The notes under the pieces were generated by a model. That model did no database searches. It had not been told where the DNA came from and was given only the letters and a program-made list of their open reading frames with translations. The position numbers were made by a program, and so were the translations under genes. A stretch of DNA of 38,554 nucleotides, from assembly GCF_004028635.1 (NCBI RefSeq), contig NZ_RQJW01000029.1:1-38554 (forward strand), in the 5' to 3' direction. Of this stretch, positions 1 through 8,028 are shown piece by piece; position 1 is the stretch's first letter, and each line of letters starts with the position of its first letter. This DNA comes from Streptomyces cyaneus (lineage in GTDB: Bacteria > Actinomycetota > Actinomycetes > Streptomycetales > Streptomycetaceae).

Positions 1-717
1 AGCCGCGGGGGCAGCCGGAGCCGCGGGCGCGGCCGGGGCAGCGGCGGCGGGAGCCGGGGCAGCCGGGGCCGGGGCGGCCGCCGGAGCGGCACCCGCGACA
101 CCGATGACGGCCAGCTTGGCGCCGACCTCGGCCGTCTCGTCCTCGCCGACCACGATCTCCAGCAGCGTGCCGGAGGTGGGGGCGGGGATCTCGGTGTCGA
201 CCTTGTCGGTGGAGACCTCGAGCAGCGGCTCGTCGGCCTCGACGCTGTCACCGACCGACTTCAGCCAGCGGGTGACGGTGCCCTCGGTGACGGACTCGCC
301 GAGCGCGGGCAGGACGACGTCCGTGCCCTCGGCCGTACCGGCGCCGGCAGCGGCCTCGGCGGTCGGGGCCGGAGCGGGGGCGGCCTGCTCGGTGGAGGGC
401 TCGGCGGCCGGAGCGGGCTCGGCGGCCGGGGCCGGGGCCTCGGCAGCGGCGGGCGCCGGGGCGGCACCGGGGGCGCCCGTGCCGTCGTCGATCAGGGCCA
501 GCTCGGCGCCGACCTCGACCGTCTCGTCCTCGGCGACCTTGATGGAGGCCAGGATGCCGGCGGCGGGGGAGGGGATCTCGGTGTCGACCTTGTCGGTGGA
601 GACCTCGAGCAGCGGCTCGTCGGCCTCGACGCGCTCACCCTCGGCCTTCAGCCAGCGGGTGACAGTGCCCTCGGTGACGCTCTCGCCGAGCGCCGGAAGG
701 GTTACGGAAACCGCCAT
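1..717 (-). CDS. sucB: Dihydrolipoamide acyltransferase (2-oxo acid dehydrogenase E2), N-terminal part
   Basis: The E2 core component carries acyl groups on lipoyl-lysine and passes them to CoA in a 2-oxoacid dehydrogenase complex. Only the N-terminal 239 codons are here, because the gene runs off the left edge. Two lipoyl domains are visible, at about residues 1-78 and 132-207. Each has the motif EVSTDKVDTE, with the lipoylated lysines at about K43 and K172. They are separated by an Ala/Pro-rich flexible linker, and a second such linker runs to the edge. The start is the ATG at 717, which gives MAVSVTLPALGES, a classic lipoyl-domain N-terminus. It lies downstream of lpd on the same strand with a 75-bp gap, so co-transcription of E3 and E2 is likely. 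The peripheral-subunit and catalytic domains are outside the window. Succinyl specificity is inferred from usual Streptomyces annotation; a branched-chain E2 is possible. Confidence 0.9.
   Translation of the reverse strand, partial: MAVSVTLPALGESVTEGTVTRWLKAEGERVEADEPLLEVSTDKVDTEIPSPAAGILASIKVAEDETVEVGAELALIDDGTGAPGAAPAPAAAEAPAPAAEPAPAAEPSTEQAAPAPAPTAEAAAGAGTAEGTDVVLPALGESVTEGTVTRWLKSVGDSVEADEPLLEVSTDKVDTEIPAPTSGTLLEIVVGEDETAEVGAKLAVIGVAGAAPAAAPAPAAPAPAAAAPAAPAAPAAPAA
184..632. repeat. Identical 62-bp segments in the two lipoyl-domain coding regions
   Basis: Positions 184-245 and 571-632 are identical over 62 bp. Both encode the stretch around the lipoylated lysine of the two lipoyl domains. 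This is an intragenic direct repeat, which points to duplication with later homogenisation. Confidence 0.85.
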
Positions 718-792
718 GGTTTCGGTTGCTCCTTACGAATTGCGGAAGTCTGTGTCGTCGCTAAGACGCGGAGTCGCTTCGTCGACCGAGGG

Positions 793-2181
793 TCAGTCGT
801 GCGCGTGCAGCGGCTTGCCGGCCAGGGCCAGGTGGGCCTCGCCGAGCGCCTCGTTCTGCGTCGGGTGGGCGTGAATGAGCTGGGCGACCTCGGCCGGCAG
901 CGCCTCCCAGTTGTAGATCAGCTGGGCCTCGCCGACCTGCTCGCCCATGCGGTCACCGACCATGTGGACGCCGACCACGGCACCGTCCTTGACCTGGACG
1001 AGCTTGATCTCGCCCGCGGTGTTCAGGATCTTGCTCTTGCCGTTGCCCGCCAGGTTGTACTTCAGAGCGACGACCTTGTCCGCGCCGTAGATCTCCTTGG
1101 CCTTTGCCTCGGTGATGCCGACGGAGGCGACCTCGGGGTGGCAGTAGGTCACCCGCGGAACACCGTCGTAGTCGATCGGAACGGTCTTCAGACCGGCCAG
1201 ACGCTCCGCCACCAGGATGCCCTCGGCGAAGCCGACGTGCGCGAGCTGGAGCGTCGGGACGAGGTCACCGACGGCGGAGATGGTCGGGACGTTGGTGCGC
1301 ATGTACTCGTCGACGAGGACGTAGCCGCGGTCCATGGCGACGCCCTGCTCCTCGTAGCCGAGACCGGCGGAGACGGGGCCGCGGCCGACGGCGACGAGGA
1401 GGACCTCGGCCTCGAACTCCTTGCCGTCGGCGAGGGTGACCTTGACACCGTCCGCGGTGTACTCGGCCTTGGAGAAGAAGGTGCCGAGGTTGAACTTGAT
1501 GCCGCGCTTGCGGAACGCGCGCTCAAGAAGCTTCGAAGAGTTCTCGTCCTCGACCGGGACGAGGTGCTTCAGGCCCTCGATGACCGTGACGTCGGCGCCG
1601 AAGGACTTCCACGCCGAGGCGAACTCGACGCCGATGACGCCGCCGCCCAGGATGATCGCGGACTTCGGCACGCGGTCCAGGACGAGGGCGTGGTCCGAGG
1701 AGATGATGCGGTTGCCGTCGATCTCCAGGCCCGGCAGCGACTTCGGCACGGAGCCGGTCGCCAGCAGGACGTGGCGGCCCTGGATGCGCTGGCCGTTGAC
1801 GTCGACGGAGGTCGGGGAGGACAGACGGCCCTCACCCTCGATGTACGTCACCTTGCGGGAGGCGACGAGACCCTGCAGACCCTTGTACAGGCCGGCGATC
1901 ACGCCGTCCTTGTACTTGTGGACCCCGGCGATGTCGATGCCCTCGAAGGTGGCCTTCACGCCGAACTGCGCGCTCTCGCGGGCCTGGTCGGCGATCTCGC
2001 CCGCGTGCAGCAGGGCCTTGGTGGGGATGCAACCCCGGTGCAGGCAGGTGCCGCCGACCTTGTCCTTCTCGATCAGGGCGACGTCCAGGCCCAGCTGCGC
2101 CCCGCGCAGGGCCGCGGCGTAACCGCCACTACCACCGCCGAGGATCACTAGGTCGAAAACGGTGCTGGCGTCGTTCGCCAC
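793..2181 (-). CDS. lpd: Dihydrolipoamide dehydrogenase (E3)
   Basis: This flavoprotein disulfide reductase reoxidises dihydrolipoamide with NAD+ in the 2-oxoacid dehydrogenase complexes. The 462-aa length is normal for E3. Near the N-terminus is the FAD-binding motif GGGSGGYAAALRGAQLG. It is followed by the redox disulfide motif GGTCLHRGCIPTK, then the NAD-binding Rossmann motif ILGGGVIGVEFAS, and near the C-terminus the catalytic His-Glu region HAHPTQNEALGEA. The GTG at 2181 was chosen as the start because GGAGGA lies 6 bp upstream (2188-2193) and the protein then begins just before the FAD motif. The frame stays open up to 2427, but that extension does not look like E3. The next gene on the same strand is the E2 gene. 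Confidence 0.95.
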   Translation of the reverse strand: MANDASTVFDLVILGGGSGGYAAALRGAQLGLDVALIEKDKVGGTCLHRGCIPTKALLHAGEIADQARESAQFGVKATFEGIDIAGVHKYKDGVIAGLYKGLQGLVASRKVTYIEGEGRLSSPTSVDVNGQRIQGRHVLLATGSVPKSLPGLEIDGNRIISSDHALVLDRVPKSAIILGGGVIGVEFASAWKSFGADVTVIEGLKHLVPVEDENSSKLLERAFRKRGIKFNLGTFFSKAEYTADGVKVTLADGKEFEAEVLLVAVGRGPVSAGLGYEEQGVAMDRGYVLVDEYMRTNVPTISAVGDLVPTLQLAHVGFAEGILVAERLAGLKTVPIDYDGVPRVTYCHPEVASVGITEAKAKEIYGADKVVALKYNLAGNGKSKILNTAGEIKLVQVKDGAVVGVHMVGDRMGEQVGEAQLIYNWEALPAEVAQLIHAHPTQNEALGEAHLALAGKPLHAHD

Positions 2182-2386
2182 GTCACGTCCTCCATGCATG
2201 TGCGCCGTACGCCGGTCTTCGATGACCGGCAGGCGGCTGGTGTCCGGCCGCTCTTTCTTCGGCCCTGGGGTGGGGCCCTGTCCTGCCGAGCCCCATCTTC
2301 GCACTTGTCCACACCGAACGAGACGCCGGGCCGGTGTGTGAGACGTCCCACGTTCAGTTGAGCGCGCAGGGAAGGCGCGCATGGAA

Positions 2387-2425
2387 GAGGGGGGCTCCGC
2401 CCTGCCCGCGCGCGGAACCCCCCTC
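2387..2425 (-). terminator. Hairpin downstream of pepA
   Basis: A 14-bp stem (2387-2400 with 2412-2425, one G-T pair) with an 11-nt loop starts 14 bp past the pepA stop. There is no clear T-tract, which is usual for Streptomyces terminators. It separates pepA from lpd. Confidence 0.7.
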
Positions 2426-2438
2426 ACTCAGAACGACA

Positions 2439-3989
2439 TCAGCCCAGGTCGCCGGAGGCGGTCAGCTCGGCCAGCCGCACCAGCGTCCGCACCGCGGACC
2501 CCGTACCACCCTTCGGGGTGTACCCGAAGGGTCCACCCTCGTTGAACGCGGGCCCGGCGATGTCGAGGTGCCCCCATGTGATGCCCTCGCCCACGAACTC
2601 GCGCAGGAAGAGACCCGCGACCAGCCCACCGCCCATGCGCTCACCCATGTTGGCGATGTCGGCGGTCGGCGAATCCATGCCCTTGCGCAGATGCTCCGGC
2701 AACGGCATCGGCCAGGACGCCTCACCGACCTCCTCGGCCGCCTCCACGATCGCCGAGCGGAACGCGTCGTCGTTGGCCATCACACCGAAGGTGCGGTTGC
2801 CGAGCGCCAGCACCATCGCACCCGTGAGCGTCGCCACGTCGACGATCGCGTCCGGCTTCTCCTGCGACGCCGCCCACAGCGCGTCCGCGAGCACCAGCCG
2901 GCCCTCGGCGTCGGTGTTGAGCACCTCCACCGTCTTGCCGCTGTACATGCGCAGCACGTCACCCGGGCGCACGGCGGAGCCCGACGGCATGTTCTCGGCG
3001 AGCGCCAGCCAGCCGGTGACGTTCACGTCGAGGCCGATCCGGGCGGCGGCGACGACGGCGGCGAACACGGCGGCCGCACCGCTCATGTCGCACTTCATCG
3101 TCTCGTTGTGCCCGGCCGGCTTCAGCGAGATGCCGCCCGAGTCGTAGGTGATGCCCTTGCCGACGAAGGCGAGGTGCTTGGCCGCCTTGGAGCTCGTGTA
3201 CGTCAGCTTCACCAGCCGCGGACCGGCCGCCGACCCGGAGCCGACGCCCAGGATGCCGCCGTAGCCGCCCTTGGTCAGCGCCTTCTCGTCGAGCACCTGC
3301 ACCTTGATGCCGTGCTCCTTGGCCGCCGCCGAGACGATCGCGGCGAAGGACTCGGGGTTGAGGTCGTTCGGCGGGGTGTTGATCAGGTCGCGGGCGCGGT
3401 TGAGCTCCTCGGAGACGGCGGTGGCGCGCTCGATCGCCGCCTTGTGCTCCTTGTCGCGAGGCTTGCCGCCGAGCAGCGCGGCCTCGGCGAGGGGCGCCTT
3501 GCCGTTCTTCTTCTTGTCCTGAGCGTTGTTGCCGTTGCCCTTGTACGCGTCGAAGGCGTACGCCCCGAGCAGCACGCCCTCGGCGACGGCGCCGACGTCA
3601 CCGGCGTCGCCCAGCGGCAGCGCGAACGCGGCCTTCTTGGAGCCGGCGAGGGCGCGGGCGGCGACACCGGCGGCCTTGCGCAGCGCCTCGCCGTCGTAGG
3701 CCCCGTCCTTGGGGTCCTCGGGCTCGGCACCCAGGCCCACCGCCACCACGAGCGGGGCCTTGAAGCCGGCGGGCGCAGGGAGCTTCGTCACCTCGCCCTC
3801 GGCGCCCGAGGCACCGAGGGTCTCCAGGACGCCGGCGAGCTTGCCGTCGTACGCCTTGTCCACGGCCTCTGCGCCCGGTGCGACAACCAGTCCCCCGGAC
3901 GTGGACGCAGCGCCCTTGGCGACACCGATCACGATCGCGTCGGCCCGCAGGCCGGGCGCCGCGGCGGTGCTGAGAGTGAGAGCAGTCAC
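2439..3989 (-). CDS. pepA: Leucyl aminopeptidase (M17 family)
   Basis: This cytosolic metallo-aminopeptidase removes N-terminal residues from peptides. The 516-aa product has the M17 two-domain layout. The variable N-terminal half is followed by a catalytic C-terminal half with the family signature NTDAEGRLVLADAL (metal-binding Asp and Glu). The metal-site lysine region GKGITYDSGG and the segment MKCDMSGAAAV are also present. The start used is the GTG at 3989 (MTALTLSTAAAPGL). The Shine-Dalgarno match is weak, so the exact start is less certain than the identity. It is divergent from the deacetylase gene at 4346 and has its own strong hairpin just downstream. Confidence 0.93.
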   Translation of the reverse strand: MTALTLSTAAAPGLRADAIVIGVAKGAASTSGGLVVAPGAEAVDKAYDGKLAGVLETLGASGAEGEVTKLPAPAGFKAPLVVAVGLGAEPEDPKDGAYDGEALRKAAGVAARALAGSKKAAFALPLGDAGDVGAVAEGVLLGAYAFDAYKGNGNNAQDKKKNGKAPLAEAALLGGKPRDKEHKAAIERATAVSEELNRARDLINTPPNDLNPESFAAIVSAAAKEHGIKVQVLDEKALTKGGYGGILGVGSGSAAGPRLVKLTYTSSKAAKHLAFVGKGITYDSGGISLKPAGHNETMKCDMSGAAAVFAAVVAAARIGLDVNVTGWLALAENMPSGSAVRPGDVLRMYSGKTVEVLNTDAEGRLVLADALWAASQEKPDAIVDVATLTGAMVLALGNRTFGVMANDDAFRSAIVEAAEEVGEASWPMPLPEHLRKGMDSPTADIANMGERMGGGLVAGLFLREFVGEGITWGHLDIAGPAFNEGGPFGYTPKGGTGSAVRTLVRLAELTASGDLG

Positions 3990-4345
3990 GGTGGTGAAAT
4001 CTCGCTTCCGATGTGAAGTTTGTGATGGCCGAATGGTGTGGGTCGACCGGGCCCGACGGCCGACCCTAGTTCCGACCTACGGGTGCGGTAGCAGCGGGGC
4101 CTTCCCCGGTACGGCGAACACTCGGGACGAGCCTACGCTCGTGTGAGCGTTCGCTCATTCCTACGGGCGTTCACCTGTCGGTGGCGTCGTGGCCATTTCT
4201 TGATCCTCACCATCGGTGAGCTGAGTCACACTCGTCTGGTTTCCGGTGAGCGATCAGCTTGCCGCTTTGCATGATCTCCATGGATCCTCCGTCGATTCGT
4301 CACGTGCGGCCATGAGGGGATCTTCCGGGGGGAAGGGGCAAATCA
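3990..4345. promoter_or_regulatory. Divergent promoter region pepA / deacetylase, with two dyads
   Basis: This 356-bp gene-free stretch drives pepA leftwards and the polysaccharide cassette rightwards. Two perfect inverted repeats stand out: TGAGCG-tt-CGCTCA at 4144-4157 and CTCACC-atc-GGTGAG at 4206-4220. Both lie 125-200 bp upstream of the deacetylase start and could bind a regulator. No coding frame in the stretch looks real. A GGGGGAAGGGG ribosome-binding site lies just before the ATG at 4346. The operator role is inference. Confidence 0.45.
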
Positions 4346-6388
4346 ATGGCGCCCAGTGCGCACAGTTGGAGAAACCGCAGAAACGCCGTCGCCGCCTTGA
4401 CGGCCGCGGGTCTGCTGACCCTGGGCCTGGCGGCCCCGGGTGCCGCGGCCGCCGAGGCGCCGCGCATCGATCTCAGGGTGCTGGTCGTGGACAACGGCGA
4501 CAGCCCCGTCCGGGCCATCACCGCCCAGCTCAAGAGCACCGGCATCCCGTACACCACCGTCGACCTGACCGACGCGAACCGCCCGACCATCACGGACGCG
4601 TTCCTCAGCGACACGGTGAACGGCAGACCCCGGGCCAAGTACCAAGGCGTAGTCCTGCCGAGCGAGGCCCCCTTCGGCGCGGGCTCCGCCGAGCAGACCG
4701 CGCTGGAGGGCTACGAGCGGACCTACGGCATCCCGCAGGTCGACGCCTACACCTGGGCCCACCCGGGCGTCGGCCTCGACTACACCAGCGAGGGTGGCTG
4801 GGCCGGCACCCTCGACGGGCGGGCGGCGTCCGTCACGACCGAGGGCAAGGCAGGGTATTTCGGCTACCTCGACGGCGCCTTCACGTTCGAGGACAACGAC
4901 ACGTCCGTACAGGAGAGTTACGGCTTCGTCGCCAGGCCCCGTACGGGCTTCACCAGCTATGTCGACATCCCCGTGCCCGCCGGCTCCGGGCGCGGCAGCC
5001 TGATCGGTGAGTACAGCCACGACGGGCGCCGCGAACTGGTCGTGACCTTCGCGTACAACGAGTACCAGCAGCAGTTCCGGGTCCTTGCCCGTGGCATCGT
5101 CGAATGGCTGACCCAGGGCGTGCACCTGGGGCAGGCCCGCAACTATTTCGCGGTGCATGTCGACGACGTCTTCGCGCCCGACAGCCGCTGGGACACCGCA
5201 CGCAACTGCACCCCAGGTGACTTCGACTGCCCGGGCGGCGACGGCGAGGGGACCACGCCGATCCGTATGACGGCCGAGGACGCGGTCCACGCCGCGCAGT
5301 GGCAGCAGGCGCACGGCTTCACGCTGGACATGGTCTACAACGCCGGGTCCGGCGAGCAGTGGAAGAGCGTCAACGGCGGCACCGACCCGCTCGCCGACCG
5401 GCTGCTCGCCGACAAGGCGCGGTACCGCTGGATCAACCACACCTACACGCACCCGTACCTCGGCTGCGTCCAGGACACCTCGACCGTGCCCTGGAGCTGC
5501 GCCAAGAACGCCGACGGCTCGACGCAGTACATGAGCCGCTCGGAGATCTCGGCGCAGATCCGCAACAACTACGACTGGGGCGTCGCCAAGGGCCTCCCGC
5601 TCGACCGCACGGAACTCGTGACCGGCGAGCACTCGGGCCTGAAGACCCTGCCGCAGCAGCCCGACGACAACCCCAACCTGGCCGGCGCCCTCGCCGACAA
5701 CGGCGTCAAGTGGACCGCCTCGGACAACTCCCGTGAGCCCGACCAGCGTTCGGTCGGCGCCGCCCTGACCGTGCCCCGGCACCCGATGAACGTGTACTAC
5801 AACGTGGGTACCGAGGAGGAGATGGTCGACGAGTACAACTGGATCTACACCTCCACGGCCGACGGCGGCAGCGGCATCTGCGCGAACAACCCCGCCTCCA
5901 CCTGCTTGGACGACCCGCTGGACCCGGCCACCGGGTACGCCGACTACATCGTCCCGCTGGAGGCCCGCACCGCCCTCGGGCACGCGATCAGCAACGACCC
6001 GCGCCCGCACTACGCCCACCAGTCCAACCTGGCCGAGGACCGGACGCTGTACCCGGTCCTGGACAAGGTGCTCGCCGACTACCAGGCGCTCTTCGCCGAC
6101 AACACCCCCGTACAGAACCTCGCGCAGAGCGCCATCGGCACCGAGCTGCAGCGCCGCGCCGCCTGGCGGACGGCGCTGGCGGCCGGCAAGGTCACGGCGT
6201 ACCGGATCGGCACCACGGTCACGATCACCGCACCGTCCGGGACCCGGATCCCGGTGACCGCACCGGAGGGCACCGGGAAGCAACTCCTGCTCTCCACCAC
6301 CGCGTTCGGGACACCGTACGCGGGCAGGCGCTCGGCTTGGACCACGCCGGAGCCACTGCAGTCGGCAGTAACGCTCAAGCTGCCTTAG
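4346..6388 (+). CDS. Secreted Agd3-like (CE18-type) polysaccharide deacetylase
   Basis: This is a predicted extracellular metal-dependent deacetylase of a GalNAc-containing exopolysaccharide, 680 aa long. It has a Sec signal peptide: basic residues to about 12, then a hydrophobic stretch, with likely cleavage after APGAAAA near residue 36. An N-terminal all-beta/Rossmann-like region of about 40-260 corresponds to the carbohydrate-binding part of Agd3. The catalytic NodB-like part starts at about 265 with HVDD (H271, D273, D274) and carries the metal-binding HxxxH (H365-TYT-H369) and a TGEHSGL motif. The ATG at 4346 follows a strong purine-rich Shine-Dalgarno. It heads the cassette with the PelF, 12-TM, GH135-like and GH114 genes. 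Family assignment rests on motifs and context recalled from Aspergillus Agd3. The exact substrate is inferred. Confidence 0.75.
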   Translation: MAPSAHSWRNRRNAVAALTAAGLLTLGLAAPGAAAAEAPRIDLRVLVVDNGDSPVRAITAQLKSTGIPYTTVDLTDANRPTITDAFLSDTVNGRPRAKYQGVVLPSEAPFGAGSAEQTALEGYERTYGIPQVDAYTWAHPGVGLDYTSEGGWAGTLDGRAASVTTEGKAGYFGYLDGAFTFEDNDTSVQESYGFVARPRTGFTSYVDIPVPAGSGRGSLIGEYSHDGRRELVVTFAYNEYQQQFRVLARGIVEWLTQGVHLGQARNYFAVHVDDVFAPDSRWDTARNCTPGDFDCPGGDGEGTTPIRMTAEDAVHAAQWQQAHGFTLDMVYNAGSGEQWKSVNGGTDPLADRLLADKARYRWINHTYTHPYLGCVQDTSTVPWSCAKNADGSTQYMSRSEISAQIRNNYDWGVAKGLPLDRTELVTGEHSGLKTLPQQPDDNPNLAGALADNGVKWTASDNSREPDQRSVGAALTVPRHPMNVYYNVGTEEEMVDEYNWIYTSTADGGSGICANNPASTCLDDPLDPATGYADYIVPLEARTALGHAISNDPRPHYAHQSNLAEDRTLYPVLDKVLADYQALFADNTPVQNLAQSAIGTELQRRAAWRTALAAGKVTAYRIGTTVTITAPSGTRIPVTAPEGTGKQLLLSTTAFGTPYAGRRSAWTTPEPLQSAVTLKLP

Positions 6389-6393
6389 CTGGA

Positions 6394-6449
6394 GCGCCCC
6401 GTCAGGGGCGCGGGGAACTGCGCGACCAGCCACAAACGACCCGCAGTCG
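6394..6449 (+). repeat. Dispersed Streptomyces hairpin repeat, copy A
   Basis: The core is gcgcccc-gtca-ggggcg followed by cggggaactgcgcgaccag and a trailing acccgcag. The same core recurs at 35370-35413 (inverted) and 36825-36877, with a variant form at 8853-8937 and 15718-15793. It sits directly after the deacetylase stop. Confidence 0.8.
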
Positions 6450-6472
6450 GGGTCCGGGCAGCAGTTCCCCGC
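6410..6472 (+). promoter_or_regulatory. Long hairpin between the deacetylase and pelF genes
   Basis: There is a perfect 12-bp inverted repeat, GCGGGGAACTGC (6410-6421) with GCAGTTCCCCGC (6461-6472), enclosing 39 nt. It ends 35 bp before the pelF start. It could terminate or attenuate transcription between the first gene and the rest of the cassette, or protect an mRNA end. It partly consists of dispersed repeat copy A. Confidence 0.5.
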
Positions 6473-6507
6473 ACAACATCCGCACAACAGGGGGAAGCAA
6501 CGCAGCG

Positions 6508-8028
6508 ATGCGCACCGGCCGTCATGTCACCATGCTCACCGAAGGCACCTATCCACACGTCCACGGCGGGGTCAGCACCTGGTGCGACCAGCTCGTCAAG
6601 GGCATGCCCGAGGTCGACTTCCACATCGTGTCGCTCACGGGGAGCGGCCGCGAACCCGTCACCTGGGAGCTGCCGCCGAACGTCTACCGGCACACCTCCG
6701 TACCGACCTGGGGCCCACGTCCGGGACGCAAACACGCGCCGTACGGCAGGGCCCGGCGCCGTTTCACCGACTCCTACGAGCGTTTCCTGCTCTCCTTCCT
6801 CGACCCCGAGGGGGATTGCGACTTCGGCGACGCCCTGTGCGAGCTGGCCCAACTCGCCCGCGACGGACGCCTGTCGGCGGCGCTGCGCACCGATTCGGCG
6901 CTGCGGTCGCTGATGTGGATCTGGACGATGCCGCATCTGCCGACCGCGGCCGCCCGCCCCACCGTGCACGACGCCCTGACCGCGACCGACCTGCTGGAAC
7001 ACGCCCTGCGCCCCCTCGGGATCCGCATCCCCGAAGACTCCGTCGCCCACGCGGTGAGCAGCGGCCTCGCCACCCTCCCGGCCCTCGCCGCCCGCAAGCT
7101 GGACGGCGTGCCCTTCCTCCTCACCGAGCACGGCATCTATCTGCGCGAGCGCTACCTCGGCTACCGCAGCGACGCCCAGCGCTGGCCCGTGAAGGCGTTC
7201 ATGCTCGGCTTCTACCGTGAGCTGAACTCACTCGGGTACCGGACGGCCGACCTGATCACCCCCTGCAACCAGTACAACCGCCGCTGGGAGGAGCGCGGCG
7301 GCGCCGACGCCGACAAGATCCGCACGGTCTACAACGGCGTCGACCCGCACGCCTTCCCGCACGCCGGTCCCGAGCCCGAGGTCCCCACCCTCACCTGGTG
7401 CGGCCGCGTCGACCCCATCAAGGACCTGGAGACCCTGCTGCGGGCCTACGGCATGGTCCGCGCCGAACTCCCCGAAACCCGACTGCGGTTGTTCGGCCCC
7501 GTCCCACCCGGCGGCGAGGCCTATCTCACCAAGCTGGAGAAGCTCGCCGCCGAGCTGGGCGTGAGGGACGGCCTGACCTTCGAGGGCCGCATCAGCGAGG
7601 TCTGGCGCGCCTACGCCGCCGGTCATGTCGTCATGCTGTCGTCCATCTCCGAGGGCTTCCCGTTCTCCATCATCGAGGCCATGTCCTGCGGCCGTACGAC
7701 GGTCTCGACGGACGTCGGGGGAGTGCGCGAGGCCGTAGGCGACACGGGACTCGTCGTCCCGCCGCGCGAGCCGGAGAAGATGGCCGCCGCCGCACTCACC
7801 CTCCTCCATGACGACGAACGGCGCCTGAAACTAGGCGAATTGTCCCGCCAGCGCGTGATCGACCGCTTCACGCTCCGCCGCTCCGTGGACAATTTCCGGA
7901 CTATTTATCAGGAGCTCGCGGACGGCAGCGAGGTGTACGAGCCCACGCTCGAGACGGTCGCGGACTGGACCCTCGAACTGCGCGATCCCTGGTACGAGAA
8001 GGTTGCGACGGACGGAACCGGCTGGTGA
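6508..8028 (+). CDS. pelF: PelF-type GT4 glycosyltransferase
   Basis: This is a predicted cytoplasmic processive glycosyltransferase that builds the exopolysaccharide from UDP-sugars. The product is 506 aa, essentially the length I recall for Pseudomonas PelF. The N-terminal acceptor domain carries HGGVSTWCDQL at about residues 19-29, a PelF hallmark. The C-terminal GT-B donor domain has the retaining GT4 EX7E motif (E382-GFPFSII-E390) followed by a typical donor-site segment, STDVGGVREAV. The ATG at 6508 is preceded by GGGGGAAG. The frame stays open upstream to 6337, but that part runs through a repeat and is not PelF-like. The stop overlaps the GTG of the next gene (GTGA), so translation is probably coupled. 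Donor specificity (UDP-GalNAc or UDP-GlcNAc versus UDP-Glc) cannot be read from sequence. Confidence 0.88.
   Translation: MRTGRHVTMLTEGTYPHVHGGVSTWCDQLVKGMPEVDFHIVSLTGSGREPVTWELPPNVYRHTSVPTWGPRPGRKHAPYGRARRRFTDSYERFLLSFLDPEGDCDFGDALCELAQLARDGRLSAALRTDSALRSLMWIWTMPHLPTAAARPTVHDALTATDLLEHALRPLGIRIPEDSVAHAVSSGLATLPALAARKLDGVPFLLTEHGIYLRERYLGYRSDAQRWPVKAFMLGFYRELNSLGYRTADLITPCNQYNRRWEERGGADADKIRTVYNGVDPHAFPHAGPEPEVPTLTWCGRVDPIKDLETLLRAYGMVRAELPETRLRLFGPVPPGGEAYLTKLEKLAAELGVRDGLTFEGRISEVWRAYAAGHVVMLSSISEGFPFSIIEAMSCGRTTVSTDVGGVREAVGDTGLVVPPREPEKMAAAALTLLHDDERRLKLGELSRQRVIDRFTLRRSVDNFRTIYQELADGSEVYEPTLETVADWTLELRDPWYEKVATDGTGW

Noticed and set aside
799..4016. Long plus-strand open frames opposite lpd and pepA (799-2151 and 2334-4016)
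   Set aside because: Both are low-complexity Asp/Gly/Arg-rich translations opposite genes with complete catalytic motifs.
4343..6487. A 714-codon open frame on the minus strand opposite the deacetylase gene
   Set aside because: It is an antisense shadow of a high-GC gene. The product is Val/Gly/Arg-rich with no domain, and the plus-strand gene has the signal peptide, motifs and ribosome-binding site.
6337..6507. Longer N-terminus for PelF starting at 6337
   Set aside because: The extra 57 residues come from the deacetylase 3' end in another frame and a dispersed repeat. The ATG at 6508 has a proper ribosome-binding site and gives the family length.
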